From Acrocarpospora phusangensis (GTDB lineage Bacteria; Actinomycetota; Actinomycetes; Streptosporangiales; Streptosporangiaceae), in the NCBI RefSeq assembly GCF_016862995.1, contig NZ_BOOA01000013.1, forward strand, positions 1 through 64,000: DNA of 64,000 bases, written 5' to 3'. Positions 17,456 through 25,902 of this stretch are shown here, piece by piece. Made by a program: the position numbers and the translations under genes. A model generated the notes under the pieces. That model saw only the letters and a program-made list of their open reading frames with translations, was not told the origin of the DNA and searched no databases. The first letter of the stretch is position 1. Each line of letters begins with the position of its first letter.

Positions 17456-18090
17456 CGATCCGCGTGCTGATCGCGGACGACCAGGGCATGGTCCGGGCGG
17501 GCTTCGCGGCCTTCCTGAACACCCAGCCCGACATCGAGGTCGTCGGCGAGGCCGCCGACGGGGCGGAGGCGGTGGCCAGGACGGCGGAGCTCGAACCCGA
17601 CGTGGTGCTGATGGACATCCGCATGCCGGGCATGGACGGCATCACCGCCACCGGCCTGATCCGCACCGCGCGGGTGCTCATCCTCACCACCTTCGACCTC
17701 GACGAGTACGTCTACGCGGCGCTCCGCGCGGGCGCCAGCGGCTTCCTGCTGAAGGACGCCTCCGCCGCGCAGCTGGCGGAGGCGGTCCGGGTGGTGGCGG
17801 CCGGGGAGGCGCTGCTGTCGCCCCGGGTGACCCGCCGCCTGATCGCCGAGTTCACCCGGCTGCCGGCGCGGAGCCGGGTGAAGGTGGAGCGCATCACCGA
17901 CCGGGAGACCGAGGTGCTCACGCTGATCGCGCGGGGGCTGTCCAACCAGGAGATCGCGCGGGAGCTGGTGGTCTCCGAGCAGACGGTGAAGACGCACATC
18001 GGGCGCGTCCTCGCCAAACTGGGGCTGCGGGACCGGGCGCAGGCCATCGTGTACGCGTACGAGATCGGCCTCGTGCGCCCAGGTTCATGA
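17452..18090 (+). CDS. LuxR/NarL-family response regulator
   Basis: 212 residues, GTG start overlapping the kinase stop (GTGA). Receiver domain with Asp9-Asp10, phospho-acceptor Asp55 (VVLMDIRMPG), Thr in ILTTFD and Lys in FLLKDAS; C-terminal GerE helix-turn-helix (TDRETEVLTLIARGLSNQEIA... SEQTVKTHIGRVLAKLGLRDR). Likely acts on promoters carrying sites like the palindrome upstream of its operon. No clear target gene can be named, although heme oxygenase lies just downstream. Confidence 0.92.
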   Translation: MTIRVLIADDQGMVRAGFAAFLNTQPDIEVVGEAADGAEAVARTAELEPDVVLMDIRMPGMDGITATGLIRTARVLILTTFDLDEYVYAALRAGASGFLLKDASAAQLAEAVRVVAAGEALLSPRVTRRLIAEFTRLPARSRVKVERITDRETEVLTLIARGLSNQEIARELVVSEQTVKTHIGRVLAKLGLRDRAQAIVYAYEIGLVRPGS

Positions 18091-18098
18091 CACACTGT

Positions 18099-18137
18099 CG
18101 TCAAGTTGTTGACGCGCCCATCCGTCTTTTGTGACAC
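18099..18137 (+). promoter_or_regulatory. Weak promoter with inverted repeat before heme oxygenase
   Basis: CGTCAA-GTTG-TTGACG (18099-18114) is an inverted repeat whose right arm doubles as a -35 TTGACG; a -10-like GACACT follows after about 18 bp. An AAGGAG ribosome site lies 6 nt before the heme oxygenase ATG. No iron-box sequence is seen here. Confidence 0.35.
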
Positions 18138-18168
18138 TTCGTCATGAAGAACCCTTAAAGGAGTTTGG

Positions 18169-18804
18169 ATGGGCTTTTCCGAGGTGTTGCGGGCGGCGAC
18201 CTGGTCGGACCACGCGTCCGCCGAGGATGACGGCTACCTGAAGAGCCTGATGGCCGGGCGGCTCAGCCCCGAGGCGTACGGCGCGATGGTGGCCCAGCAC
18301 TATTTCGCCTACCTGGCGCTGGACGGGGCCGCGAAGGCGCTCGCGGACCACCCGGTCGCGGGCGCGTTCGTCTTTCCCGAGCTGTACCGCGAGGAGGCCC
18401 TGGTCCGCGACCTGACGACGATCTTCGGCGCGAACTGGGCGGACCACATCGAACCCAGCAAACCCACCCAGACGCTGGTGGCCCGCATCAACCAGGTCGC
18501 CGACCGGCCCGGCGGCTACATCGCCCACCACTACACTCGTTACCTCGGCGACCTGTCCGGCGGCCAGTTCATCCGGATGGAACTCCAGAAGATCTACGGG
18601 TACGGAAGGGGCGGCGGCGTGGACTTCTACTACTTCGACATCGGCAGCCTGCCCCGCTTCAAGGACGAGTACCGGCGGCGCCTGGACGCGCTCGACCTGG
18701 ACGAGGCCGGGCAGCAGCGCATCATCCGGGAGACCAAGCTCGCCTACCAGCTCAACACCGAGGTCTTGGGCGACCTCGGCCGGCTCGCGCGGGCAGCGGC
18801 CTGA
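18169..18804 (+). CDS. Biliverdin-forming heme oxygenase
   Basis: 211 residues, the usual length of HmuO/HO-1-type enzymes. Proximal heme ligand His15 in TWSDHASAE, and the distal helix GDLSGGQ with its flexible glycines near residue 128. It opens heme to biliverdin, CO and free iron using reductase electrons, in the cytosol. The ATG has AAGGAG upstream. The following TetR gene begins one base after the stop, so the two are probably one transcript. Iron release here fits the iron-uptake operon elsewhere in the window. Confidence 0.92.
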   Translation: MGFSEVLRAATWSDHASAEDDGYLKSLMAGRLSPEAYGAMVAQHYFAYLALDGAAKALADHPVAGAFVFPELYREEALVRDLTTIFGANWADHIEPSKPTQTLVARINQVADRPGGYIAHHYTRYLGDLSGGQFIRMELQKIYGYGRGGGVDFYYFDIGSLPRFKDEYRRRLDALDLDEAGQQRIIRETKLAYQLNTEVLGDLGRLARAAA

Positions 18805-18805
18805 C

Positions 18806-19396
18806 GTGCCCCGCATCTCGGCCGCGACCATCGGCGAGCATCGCGCGCAGACGCAGGACCGCATCCTGGAGGCGGTGGCGCGGCTGTCCCGCCGGCAGGG
18901 CATCGACGCGATCTCGATGACGGACGTCGCGGCCGAGGCGGGCATCACCCGCACCGTCCTCTACAACTACTTCCCGGACAAGGCGTCCCTGCTGCTCAGC
19001 TTCACCGAGCGGGTGACCCGGTACTTCGTGGAGAGCTACGACCGCGACCTGCCCGCGGACGCGTCCCCCTCGGAACGGCTCACCGCCTTCGTCCGCCTCC
19101 AGCTCACCGGCCTGATGGCGCACCCCCATCCCGGCGCGGCCGACCTGTCCGCGACCCTCGGGCCGGACGCGTACCAGCAGCTGGCCGCGCACGTGGCCCC
19201 CATGCAGCGCATCCTCTGCGAGATCGTCCAGAGCGGCGTGGACACCGGCGCCTTCCAGCCCACCGACGTCCCCGCGACGGCCCGCGTCATCCTCGCCATC
19301 CTCGGCGCAGAACGCCTCCCCCTGATGGAAGGCTCGATCACCGTCGACGAGGCCACCACCTTCGTCACCACGTTCATCCTCCGCGCGCTGACCTGA
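18806..19396 (+). CDS. TetR/AcrR-family transcriptional regulator
   Basis: 196 residues, GTG start. N-terminal helix-turn-helix (DRILEAVARLSRR... SMTDVAAEAGITRTVLYNYFPDKASLL, residues ~18-60); the C-terminal ligand domain is variable. Located between heme oxygenase (1-bp gap) and an MFS exporter (57-bp gap), all on the same strand. TetR proteins commonly repress an adjacent efflux pump, which is the likeliest role. No obvious palindrome lies in the gap before the MFS gene. Confidence 0.85.
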   Translation: MPRISAATIGEHRAQTQDRILEAVARLSRRQGIDAISMTDVAAEAGITRTVLYNYFPDKASLLLSFTERVTRYFVESYDRDLPADASPSERLTAFVRLQLTGLMAHPHPGAADLSATLGPDAYQQLAAHVAPMQRILCEIVQSGVDTGAFQPTDVPATARVILAILGAERLPLMEGSITVDEATTFVTTFILRALT

Positions 19397-19453
19397 ACAG
19401 ACCTGACCTGGCCCCCAGGCTTCGCATCCTTTCCGCACCGGTACGGTCTGAGG

Positions 19454-20824
19454 ATGGCTGGAAAGGACGCGGTGCGGCTGAAGTCCGGCGCCGGGCGGTG
19501 GATCGTGTTCACGACCGTGCTCGGGTCCGGGATCGCCATGCTGGACGGCACCGTGGTGAACGTGGCGTTGCGCGTCCTGGGCACCGACCTCGACGCCGAC
19601 GTGGCCGGGCTGCAGTGGACCGTCAACGCGTACACGCTGACGCTGGCGGGTCTGATCCTGCTGGGCGGCTCCCTCGGCGACCGGTACGGCCGGCGCAAGA
19701 TCTTCCTGTTCGGGGTGATCTGGTTCGCGGTGGCGTCGGCATTATGCGGGATCGCGCCCAACATCGAGACCCTGATCCTGGCGCGGGCCCTGCAGGGCGT
19801 CGGCGGGGCGCTGCTCACGCCCGGGTCGCTGGCGATCATCCAGTCCAGCTTCGCCCGGGAGGACCGGCCGCGCGCGATCGGCCTCTGGTCGGGCCTGGGC
19901 GGCACGGCGGCGGCGATCGGGCCGCTGCTGGGCGGCTGGATCGTGGAGGCGGCCGGCTGGCGCTGGGTCTTCCTGATCAACCTGCCGCTGGCGGCGCTGG
20001 TGGTCGCGGTGGCGATGCGGCACGTGCCGGAGAGCCGCGACGAGAGCGCGTCCGGCGACTTCGACCTGCTCGGCTCGGCCCTGGCGGCCCTGGCCCTGAC
20101 CGGCATCACGTACGGCCTGATCGAGGCGCTGAACCTGCCGCTGCTGGCCGGGTTCGCGCTGCTGGCGGCGTTCGTGCTGGTCGAGCGTTCCCGGCGGAAC
20201 CCGCTGATCCCGGTGGACATCTTCACCTCGCGCACGTTCACGGCCGTGAACGTCGTCACGCTGTTCATGTACGCGGCGATGGGCGCCGTCTTCTTCCTGC
20301 TGGTGCTGCAACTCCAGGTGGTGGCGGGGTTCAGCCCGATCGCGGCCGGTTCGGCCATGCTGCCGGTGACCGCGCTCATGCTGCTGCTCTCCCCCAGGGC
20401 CGGTGAGCTGGCCCGGCGGATCGGGCCGAAGATCCCGATGACGGCCGGGATCGTGCTGTGCGGGGCGGGATTCCTGATGATGAGCGGGATCGGCGCGGGC
20501 ACCGGCTATCTGACGGGCGTGCTGCCCGCGGCCACGGTGTTCGGGCTCGGGCTGTCGGCGGCCGTCGCGCCGCTCACGGCGACCGTGCTGGCCAGCGCGG
20601 CGGAGCGGCACGCGGGCATCGCCAGCGGCATCAACAACGCGGTCGCCCGCACCGGGAGCCTGCTCGCGGTGGCGGCCATCCCGCCGATCGTGGGGCTCAC
20701 CGGGGCGGCCTACGACAACCCGGCCGCGCTGTCGGCCGGGTTCCAGACGGCGATGGTCATCTGCGCGGCCATGATGGCGGTGTCCGCGCTCATCTCGCTG
20801 GTGGCGGTTCAGATCAGGCTGTAG
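19454..20824 (+). CDS. MFS drug exporter, DHA2 family
   Basis: 456 residues, mostly hydrophobic with 12-14 segments. Diagnostic motifs: LDGTVVNVAL in helix 1, GSLGDRYGRRKIF (motif A loop 2-3), and ARALQGVGGALLTPGSLAII (motif B/C region). Proton-driven export of a small molecule is expected; the substrate is unknown. Its 3' end overlaps the convergent FG-GAP gene by 16 bp, so the two transcripts are antisense at their ends. Confidence 0.9.
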   Translation: MAGKDAVRLKSGAGRWIVFTTVLGSGIAMLDGTVVNVALRVLGTDLDADVAGLQWTVNAYTLTLAGLILLGGSLGDRYGRRKIFLFGVIWFAVASALCGIAPNIETLILARALQGVGGALLTPGSLAIIQSSFAREDRPRAIGLWSGLGGTAAAIGPLLGGWIVEAAGWRWVFLINLPLAALVVAVAMRHVPESRDESASGDFDLLGSALAALALTGITYGLIEALNLPLLAGFALLAAFVLVERSRRNPLIPVDIFTSRTFTAVNVVTLFMYAAMGAVFFLLVLQLQVVAGFSPIAAGSAMLPVTALMLLLSPRAGELARRIGPKIPMTAGIVLCGAGFLMMSGIGAGTGYLTGVLPAATVFGLGLSAAVAPLTATVLASAAERHAGIASGINNAVARTGSLLAVAAIPPIVGLTGAAYDNPAALSAGFQTAMVICAAMMAVSALISLVAVQIRL

Positions 20825-22155
20825 CCGTACAGGCCGGAGCCGGTGCCGAGGCGCTGGCCCTTCTTGGTGACGCCGGGGTAGGAGCCGATCTTGCGGTGGC
20901 CGCGGAAGAGGGTGATCTCGCCGAGCATGGGCGCGCCGACGACCAGGTCGCCGCCGACGATCGTCAGGGCCGCGCCGAACTCGCTGGTCCCGGGGCCGGG
21001 GATGAGCAGGTTGTGGTTCTTGGTGAGGCCGCCGGACTTGGTGCCCGCGAGGACCTGGACGGCGTTCTCGCCGGGGATGCCGATGGCGAGTTCGGCGTCG
21101 CCGTCGCCGTTGAGGTCCCCGGCGGCCAGGGCCGCGCCGAAGTGGTCGTACATGCGGGGGACGCCGACGAGGCTGTTCTGGGACCAGCCCTCGGTGGTGG
21201 AGGTCTTGAGCCCGCCGCCGGAGCCGTAGATCACGTGGACGGTGCCCTCGCCGTACTCCATGGCGCGCGGGTAGACGCTGAGGCCCTCGCCGGGGACGCC
21301 GACGGCCAGGTCGTCGCGGCCGTCGCCGTTGAAGTCGGCGGCGGCCAGGGCGGAGCCGAAGTAGTCCCAGCTCTCCGCGAAGCCCTTCACCCAGGGGCTG
21401 TCCTGGCTGTAGAGGGTGGAGCGGCCCTTCTGGACGACGGTCACCGAGCCTTCGGCCTTCCTGGCCAGGTTGTCGCCGGGGGCGCCGATGGCGAGTTCCG
21501 CGGTGCCGTCGCCGTCGAAGTCGCCGGTGGCGAGCGCGGACCCGAACTGGTCGGTGGCCGCGCCGGAGTTCTTGATCATCTTCATTTTGGCGCCGTGGAT
21601 CACGACGGCGCCGCCGCCCTCGTAGCCGGGCGCGCCGATGGCCAGTTCGTCGTCGCCGTCGCCGTCCAGGTCGCCCGCCGCGAGGGCCGCGCCGAACCGG
21701 TCGCTGCCGTGGTCGGACAGGTCGAGGATCTTGACGTGGCGCAGGCCGGAGCGGGAGCCGTACAGGAGGTGGACCATGCCGTGGCCGTCGGCGCCGGCCA
21801 CCGGCTCGCGGCCGACGAACTCCTCGGACGCGCCGACGGCCAGGTCGGCGCAGCCGTCGCCGTTGAAGTCGCCGGTGGCGAGGGCCGCGCCGAACGCGTC
21901 GCCGCGCTCGGCCTCGCCGGGGATCCCGTCGCTGTCCTGCGAGATCACCTTGCTCTCGCGGAAGCCGTCGCCGGTGCCGTCGAACAGCGCGACCGCGCCC
22001 GCGCGGTCGTGTCCGCCCACCGTCGCGTACGGCATGGCCACCGCCAGGTCGGGCCGCCCGTCGCCGTTGTAGTCGGCCGCGACGCCGGCGCAGGCGGCCG
22101 CTGCCGTGCCGTGCAGCGAGGGCAGGAGCAGGACGGCGGCGAGGAGGGACTTCAC
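20809..22155 (-). CDS. Secreted FG-GAP/integrin-alpha-like beta-propeller protein
   Basis: 448 residues, GTG start overlapping the phoD stop as GTGA. Signal peptide MKSLLAAVLLLPSLHGTAAA. The rest is a beta propeller: about seven FG-GAP blades, six carrying calcium loops of the form D(Y/F/L)xGDGxx(D/E)LA(V/I)G, the last blade degenerate (GGDLVVGAP). Such proteins bind ligands outside the cell. Translational coupling to phoD suggests both are exported together, perhaps on the same substrate or surface. Confidence 0.85.
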   Translation of the reverse strand: MKSLLAAVLLLPSLHGTAAAACAGVAADYNGDGRPDLAVAMPYATVGGHDRAGAVALFDGTGDGFRESKVISQDSDGIPGEAERGDAFGAALATGDFNGDGCADLAVGASEEFVGREPVAGADGHGMVHLLYGSRSGLRHVKILDLSDHGSDRFGAALAAGDLDGDGDDELAIGAPGYEGGGAVVIHGAKMKMIKNSGAATDQFGSALATGDFDGDGTAELAIGAPGDNLARKAEGSVTVVQKGRSTLYSQDSPWVKGFAESWDYFGSALAAADFNGDGRDDLAVGVPGEGLSVYPRAMEYGEGTVHVIYGSGGGLKTSTTEGWSQNSLVGVPRMYDHFGAALAAGDLNGDGDAELAIGIPGENAVQVLAGTKSGGLTKNHNLLIPGPGTSEFGAALTIVGGDLVVGAPMLGEITLFRGHRKIGSYPGVTKKGQRLGTGSGLYGYSLI

Positions 22156-23693
22156 ACCAGGCTCCGCTCACCCGAAGGGACGGTGAACCTGGCCGAGGTG
22201 CGGGCCGGGGCGCCGCGGCGGCTGATGTAGTCGAGGGTGCGGAAGTCCGCGGTGAGCGTGTCCGGCGTGAGCCTGGCCAGGATGTATCCCCGCCGCTGGT
22301 CGATGTAGGAGATGTGCGGGTTCTCGGCCAGGACGGCGGCGGTGCGCTCGACGTCGCGGTAGCCGTCGCCGTCGCTGGCGATGGAGGAGGTGACCAACTC
22401 GACCGCGGCCTTGCTGTCCGGGTCGCCGGGGTCGGCGTGGAGCTCGGCGGCGTGGTGCATGTGCGCGTCGCCGGTGAGCACGACCGGGTTGGCCACGTCC
22501 TTGAGCCCGCGCAGCAGCGAGGCGCGCTCGGCGGCGTACCCGTCCCAGGAGTCGAGGTTGACCTCGCTGCCGGGCCCGAGCTTGTAGTCCTTCTGCGCCA
22601 TGAGGATCTGCTGGCCGATCAGGTTCCAGCGGGCCTGGGAGGCCTTCAGCCCGCTGAGCAGCCAGCGGTGCTGGTCCTGGCCGAGCAGGGTGCGCTTCTC
22701 GTCGAGGCGGTCGTCGCAGCCGGCGCGCACGCCGTCCTCGCAGGCCTGGTCGTCGCGGAACTGGCGGGTGTCCAGCAGGTGGAACTGGGCCAGGTCGCCC
22801 CAGGCCACCCGCCTGTTGATCTTTATGGCGGCGCCGTGCGGCAGGCTGGCGCGGCGCAGCGGCATGTTCTCGTAGTACGCCTGGAAGGCGCTGGCCCGGC
22901 GGCGTTCGAACGCGGGCGCGCCGCTGCTCGACTTCTCGCCGGCCCAGTTGTTCTCGATCTCATGATCGTCGAAGGCGACCAGCCAGGGGGCGACCGCGTG
23001 CGCGGCCTGCAGGTCGGGGTCGCTCTTGTACTGCGCGTGCCGCATCCGGTAGTCGGCGAGGGTGGCGCACTTCTGCCCGCCGGAGTGGTGCCGGATGTTC
23101 CCGCCGGGGGCGGTGTATCCGTCGGGCTGGTACTCGTACATGTAGTCGCCGAGGTGCACGACCAGGTCGGGTTCCTGCTCGGCCAGCCGCTTGTACGCGG
23201 TGTAGTAGCCGTGCTCGTAGTGGGCGCAGGCCGCTATGGCGAACGTCAGGGGCGACAGCCCGGCGGGCGAGGTCCGCGTCCGCCCGGCCGGCGACACGTG
23301 CCCGTCCGCCCGGAACCGGTAGAAGTACTCCCGGCCGGGCTGGAGGCCCTGGAGTTCGACGTGCACGCTGTGCGCCGAACGCCACGCCGCCGTCTCCGTG
23401 CCCGTACGGACGATGTCCGCGAACCGCTCGTCGGTGGCGACCTGCCACTGCACGTCGTAGTCCCGGGCGGGCATGCCGCCTCGGCCGTTCAGCCCGAGCG
23501 GATCGAGCACCAGCCGGGTCCACAGCACGAAGCCGTCGGCGGACGGGTCGCCCGAGGCCAGGCCGACGCCGAACGGGTCCTGACGTAGGGACCTCGCGGG
23601 GGATCTTGTCGGGGCGTACCCGGCTCCGGTAAGAAGGAGCCCGCCGGCCGCGACGCCGGACATGAACACTCTGCGTGACGGTTTTCCCTGCAC
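22152..23693 (-). CDS. phoD: Tat-exported alkaline phosphatase PhoD
   Basis: 513 residues. Twin-arginine signal SRRVFMSGVAAGGLLL at residues 6-21. Family marks: FGVGLASGDPSADGFVLWTRL, HLGDYMYEY, FDDHEIENNW, and VVLTGDAHMHHA, which hold the Ca/Fe ligands of PhoD enzymes. It releases phosphate from phosphodiesters and monoesters outside the cell. A PHO-box-like site lies about 50 bp upstream, in keeping with PhoP control known for phoD in Streptomyces. First gene of a two-gene operon with the FG-GAP protein. Confidence 0.92.
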   Translation of the reverse strand: MQGKPSRRVFMSGVAAGGLLLTGAGYAPTRSPARSLRQDPFGVGLASGDPSADGFVLWTRLVLDPLGLNGRGGMPARDYDVQWQVATDERFADIVRTGTETAAWRSAHSVHVELQGLQPGREYFYRFRADGHVSPAGRTRTSPAGLSPLTFAIAACAHYEHGYYTAYKRLAEQEPDLVVHLGDYMYEYQPDGYTAPGGNIRHHSGGQKCATLADYRMRHAQYKSDPDLQAAHAVAPWLVAFDDHEIENNWAGEKSSSGAPAFERRRASAFQAYYENMPLRRASLPHGAAIKINRRVAWGDLAQFHLLDTRQFRDDQACEDGVRAGCDDRLDEKRTLLGQDQHRWLLSGLKASQARWNLIGQQILMAQKDYKLGPGSEVNLDSWDGYAAERASLLRGLKDVANPVVLTGDAHMHHAAELHADPGDPDSKAAVELVTSSIASDGDGYRDVERTAAVLAENPHISYIDQRRGYILARLTPDTLTADFRTLDYISRRGAPARTSARFTVPSGERSLV

Positions 23694-23743
23694 TCCACCA
23701 GTGGAGCCCCCCCGGCTTGCGAATACAAGATGGGCCTCTGACC

Positions 23744-23765
23744 TGCGAAGAAACCATAAGTGAAC
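23744..23765 (-). promoter_or_regulatory. Candidate PHO box of phoD
   Basis: On the minus strand two 11-nt units lie in tandem: GTTCACTTATG, which differs once from the Streptomyces PhoP unit GKTCAYYYRSG, and GTTTCTTCGCA, which fits less well (about 8 of 11). Position 50 bp before the phoD start is suitable. Confidence 0.45.
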
Positions 23766-23934
23766 AAACCTGCGGATTACCCTCAGTAATTTTACTCAAG
23801 CCGAACATGTGACGTCGGGTAAGCGAATATTCGGCGATGGTCCGTCGCCTGCCCGTCACCGAATACCAATAAATGCCTTGATCGGTGGGTATTCACCACA
23901 GATACCCTTGGCGTACCGAGAGGAGGAGAACCCC

Positions 23935-24357
23935 ATGCCGGAACCACTGACAGTCACCGCCGCCGTGAGCGTGCCCGAGGCCGAACTGAGCTGGCGCTTC
24001 TCCCGCTCCTCCGGCCCCGGCGGCCAGGGCGTCAACACCACCGACAGCCGGGTGGAGCTCACCTTCGACCTGGCCGGCACCGACGCGCTCCCGCCCGCCC
24101 TGAAGGCGCGCGCCCTCGCCCGCCTGGCCCCGCGCCTCGTCGGCGGCACCATCACCATCGCCGCCTCCGAGTTCCGCTCCCAGCTCCGCAACCGCGAGGC
24201 CGCCCGCATGCGCCTCGCCCAGCTCCTCCGCGAGGCGATCGCACCCCCACCCCGCAAACGCCGCCCCACCAAGCCCTCCCGCGGCGCCGTCGAACACCGC
24301 CTCTCGGACAAGAAGCACCGCTCCGCCGTCAAACGCCTCCGCCGCTTCGAGGGCTGA
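23935..24357 (+). CDS. arfB: Ribosome-rescue peptidyl-tRNA hydrolase ArfB
   Basis: 140 residues from the ATG at 23935, which has AGGAGGAG 7 nt upstream. The release-factor GGQ motif is in RSSGPGGQGVNT (residues ~27-38), and the C-terminal tail is rich in Lys and Arg (PPPRKRRPTKPSRG... KKHRSAVKRLRR), which in ArfB reaches into the empty mRNA channel of stalled ribosomes. It frees nascent chains from ribosomes lacking a stop codon. Stands alone; the stop is 1 bp from the convergent DinB-like gene. Confidence 0.93.
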   Translation: MPEPLTVTAAVSVPEAELSWRFSRSSGPGGQGVNTTDSRVELTFDLAGTDALPPALKARALARLAPRLVGGTITIAASEFRSQLRNREAARMRLAQLLREAIAPPPRKRRPTKPSRGAVEHRLSDKKHRSAVKRLRRFEG

Positions 24358-24358
24358 G

Positions 24359-24985
24359 TCAGATCGAGCGGTCCTGCATTTCCCAGAGGTGGTCCAGGAC
24401 GTGCCAGATGATGCGGCGGGTCGTGTAACGGGCGGGCCAGCCGTGGTCGGCGGGGGTGTCGGAGGGGACGCCGAGGGTCTGGGTGATGGCAGTGCGCATG
24501 GCGGTCAGGTCGGCGGGGGTTTTGATGGGTTTGGGTTTGAGGCCGGCTTTGCGGGCGTAGGCGCGTTCGGCCTCGAAAACGTGGCCGATCATCTTGGTGC
24601 GGTCGCGGCCGCCGCCGCGGGGGCCCTTGCGGAGTTCTTCGGGGGCCACCTGGGCGTACGCGTCGAACTCGGCCCAGGCGGCGGTGAGCAGGGCGGCGGC
24701 GCGGGTGGCCTCGGGCTCGGCGACCGGGGTGAAGTCGCTGGGCGGGATGGCGCCGGGGGCGCCGAAATCAGTGGTGGAGTCGCCTTTGACGTGTTCGGTG
24801 ATGACGGGGTCGCCGGGATCGAACGGCAGGGCCGCGCGTTCGGCGATGAGGCGGTAGCGGGATTCGTAGCTGAGGAGCGCCTCGATCGCCTGGTCCTCGG
24901 ACTTGCCGATGCGGCACCATCCGGGCCAGTCGATCGAGCACGCGAAGACCCTCTTGGGGCCGATCTCCAGGTAGACGTGGTTCAT
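24359..24985 (-). CDS. DinB-like protein with HicB-like N terminus
   Basis: 208 residues. The first ~50 residues (VYLEIGPKRVFACSIDWPGWCRIGKSEDQAIEAL) resemble the HicB partial RNase-H fold. The C-terminal half is a DinB-type four-helix bundle with His residues in KMIGHVFEAERAY (~133) and RRIIWHVLDHLWEMQD (~190), possible metal ligands. This architecture recurs in actinomycetes, but no function is known to me. Many of its Gly/Lys stretches are conserved (ELRKGPRGGGRD). It is followed upstream by an HAD gene on the same strand, 39 bp away. Confidence 0.7.
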   Translation of the reverse strand: MNHVYLEIGPKRVFACSIDWPGWCRIGKSEDQAIEALLSYESRYRLIAERAALPFDPGDPVITEHVKGDSTTDFGAPGAIPPSDFTPVAEPEATRAAALLTAAWAEFDAYAQVAPEELRKGPRGGGRDRTKMIGHVFEAERAYARKAGLKPKPIKTPADLTAMRTAITQTLGVPSDTPADHGWPARYTTRRIIWHVLDHLWEMQDRSI

Positions 24986-25024
24986 CCCGTCAGCCTCACA
25001 CCAGATGCTGTCAGGGGGTGGCAG

Positions 25025-25807
25025 TTAATCGACGAGCTCGATCAGGTCGGCGACCGAGGGGACGACCAGGGAGGGCCGGAACGGGAACCGGTCGATCTGC
25101 TCGCGCTGGGTGACGCCGGTGAGCACGAGGATGGTGTGCAGACCGGCCTCCATGCCGCAGACGACGTCGGTGTCCATCCGGTCGCCGATCATGGCGGTGC
25201 TCTCGCTGTGGCCCTCGATGCGGTTGAGCGCGCTGCGCATCATCATCGGGTTGGGCTTCCCGACGAAGTACGGCTCCACGCCCGTGGCCTTGGTGATCAT
25301 GGCGGCCACCGCGCCGCAGGCGGGCAGGTTGCCCTCGTGGGAGGGGCCCACCGCGTCCGGGTTGGTGGCGATGAAGCGGGCGCCGTTCTCGATCAGGCGG
25401 ATCGCCCGGGTGATGTGGGAGAAGCTGTAGGTCCTGGTCTCGCCCAGGACGACGTAGTCGGGGTCCAGGTCGGTGAGGACGTAGCCGGCCTCGTGCAGCG
25501 CGGTGGTCAGGCCCGACTCGCCGATCACGTACGCCGAGCCCTCCGGGCGCTGGGCGGCCAGGAAGTCGGCGGTGGCCATGGCGGAGGTCCAGATCGCCTC
25601 CGGCGGCACGTCCAGGCCGGCCACGCGGAGCCGTACGGACAGGTCTCGGGGGGTGTAGATGGAGTTGTTGGTGAGGACGAGGAAGCGTTTGCCGGAGGCG
25701 CCGAGCTTCTTGATGAACTCGTCCGCTCCCGGCACGGGCTTGCCCTCGTGGACCAGGACGCCGTCCATGTCCGACAGCCAGCAGTCGATGGGCTTGCGCT
25801 CAGTCAT
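25025..25807 (-). CDS. HAD-IIA family phosphatase (NagD-like)
   Basis: 260 residues from the ATG at 25807. HAD motif I is DMDGVL (near residue 11), motif II LTNNS (~46), and motif III/IV lies in [14 protein letters not shown] and [10 protein letters not shown] (~205). The C2A-type cap between motifs II and III fits the NagD/4-nitrophenylphosphatase group, which dephosphorylates small sugar or nucleotide phosphates. Substrate unknown. Divergent from a luciferase-like oxidoreductase. Confidence 0.88.
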   Translation of the reverse strand: MTERKPIDCWLSDMDGVLVHEGKPVPGADEFIKKLGASGKRFLVLTNNSIYTPRDLSVRLRVAGLDVPPEAIWTSAMATADFLAAQRPEGSAYVIGESGLTTALHEAGYVLTDLDPDYVVLGETRTYSFSHITRAIRLIENGARFIATNPDAVGPSHEGNLPACGAVAAMITKATGVEPYFVGKPNPMMMRSALNRIEGHSESTAMIGDRMDTDVVCGMEAGLHTILVLTGVTQREQIDRFPFRPSLVVPSVADLIELVD

Positions 25808-25902
25808 GTCCCAAGCATCGCAGGTCCGCGAAGATCGTCCGCCACCCACATAAGCCGAAATATCCGGAAATATCCCGAGCGTGTCTCGGGTTGTCCCCGC
25901 TC

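Noticed and set aside
23824-23833. CGAATATTCG palindrome before arfB as an operator
   Set aside because: Short palindrome with no second site or nearby regulator; kept only as weak evidence.
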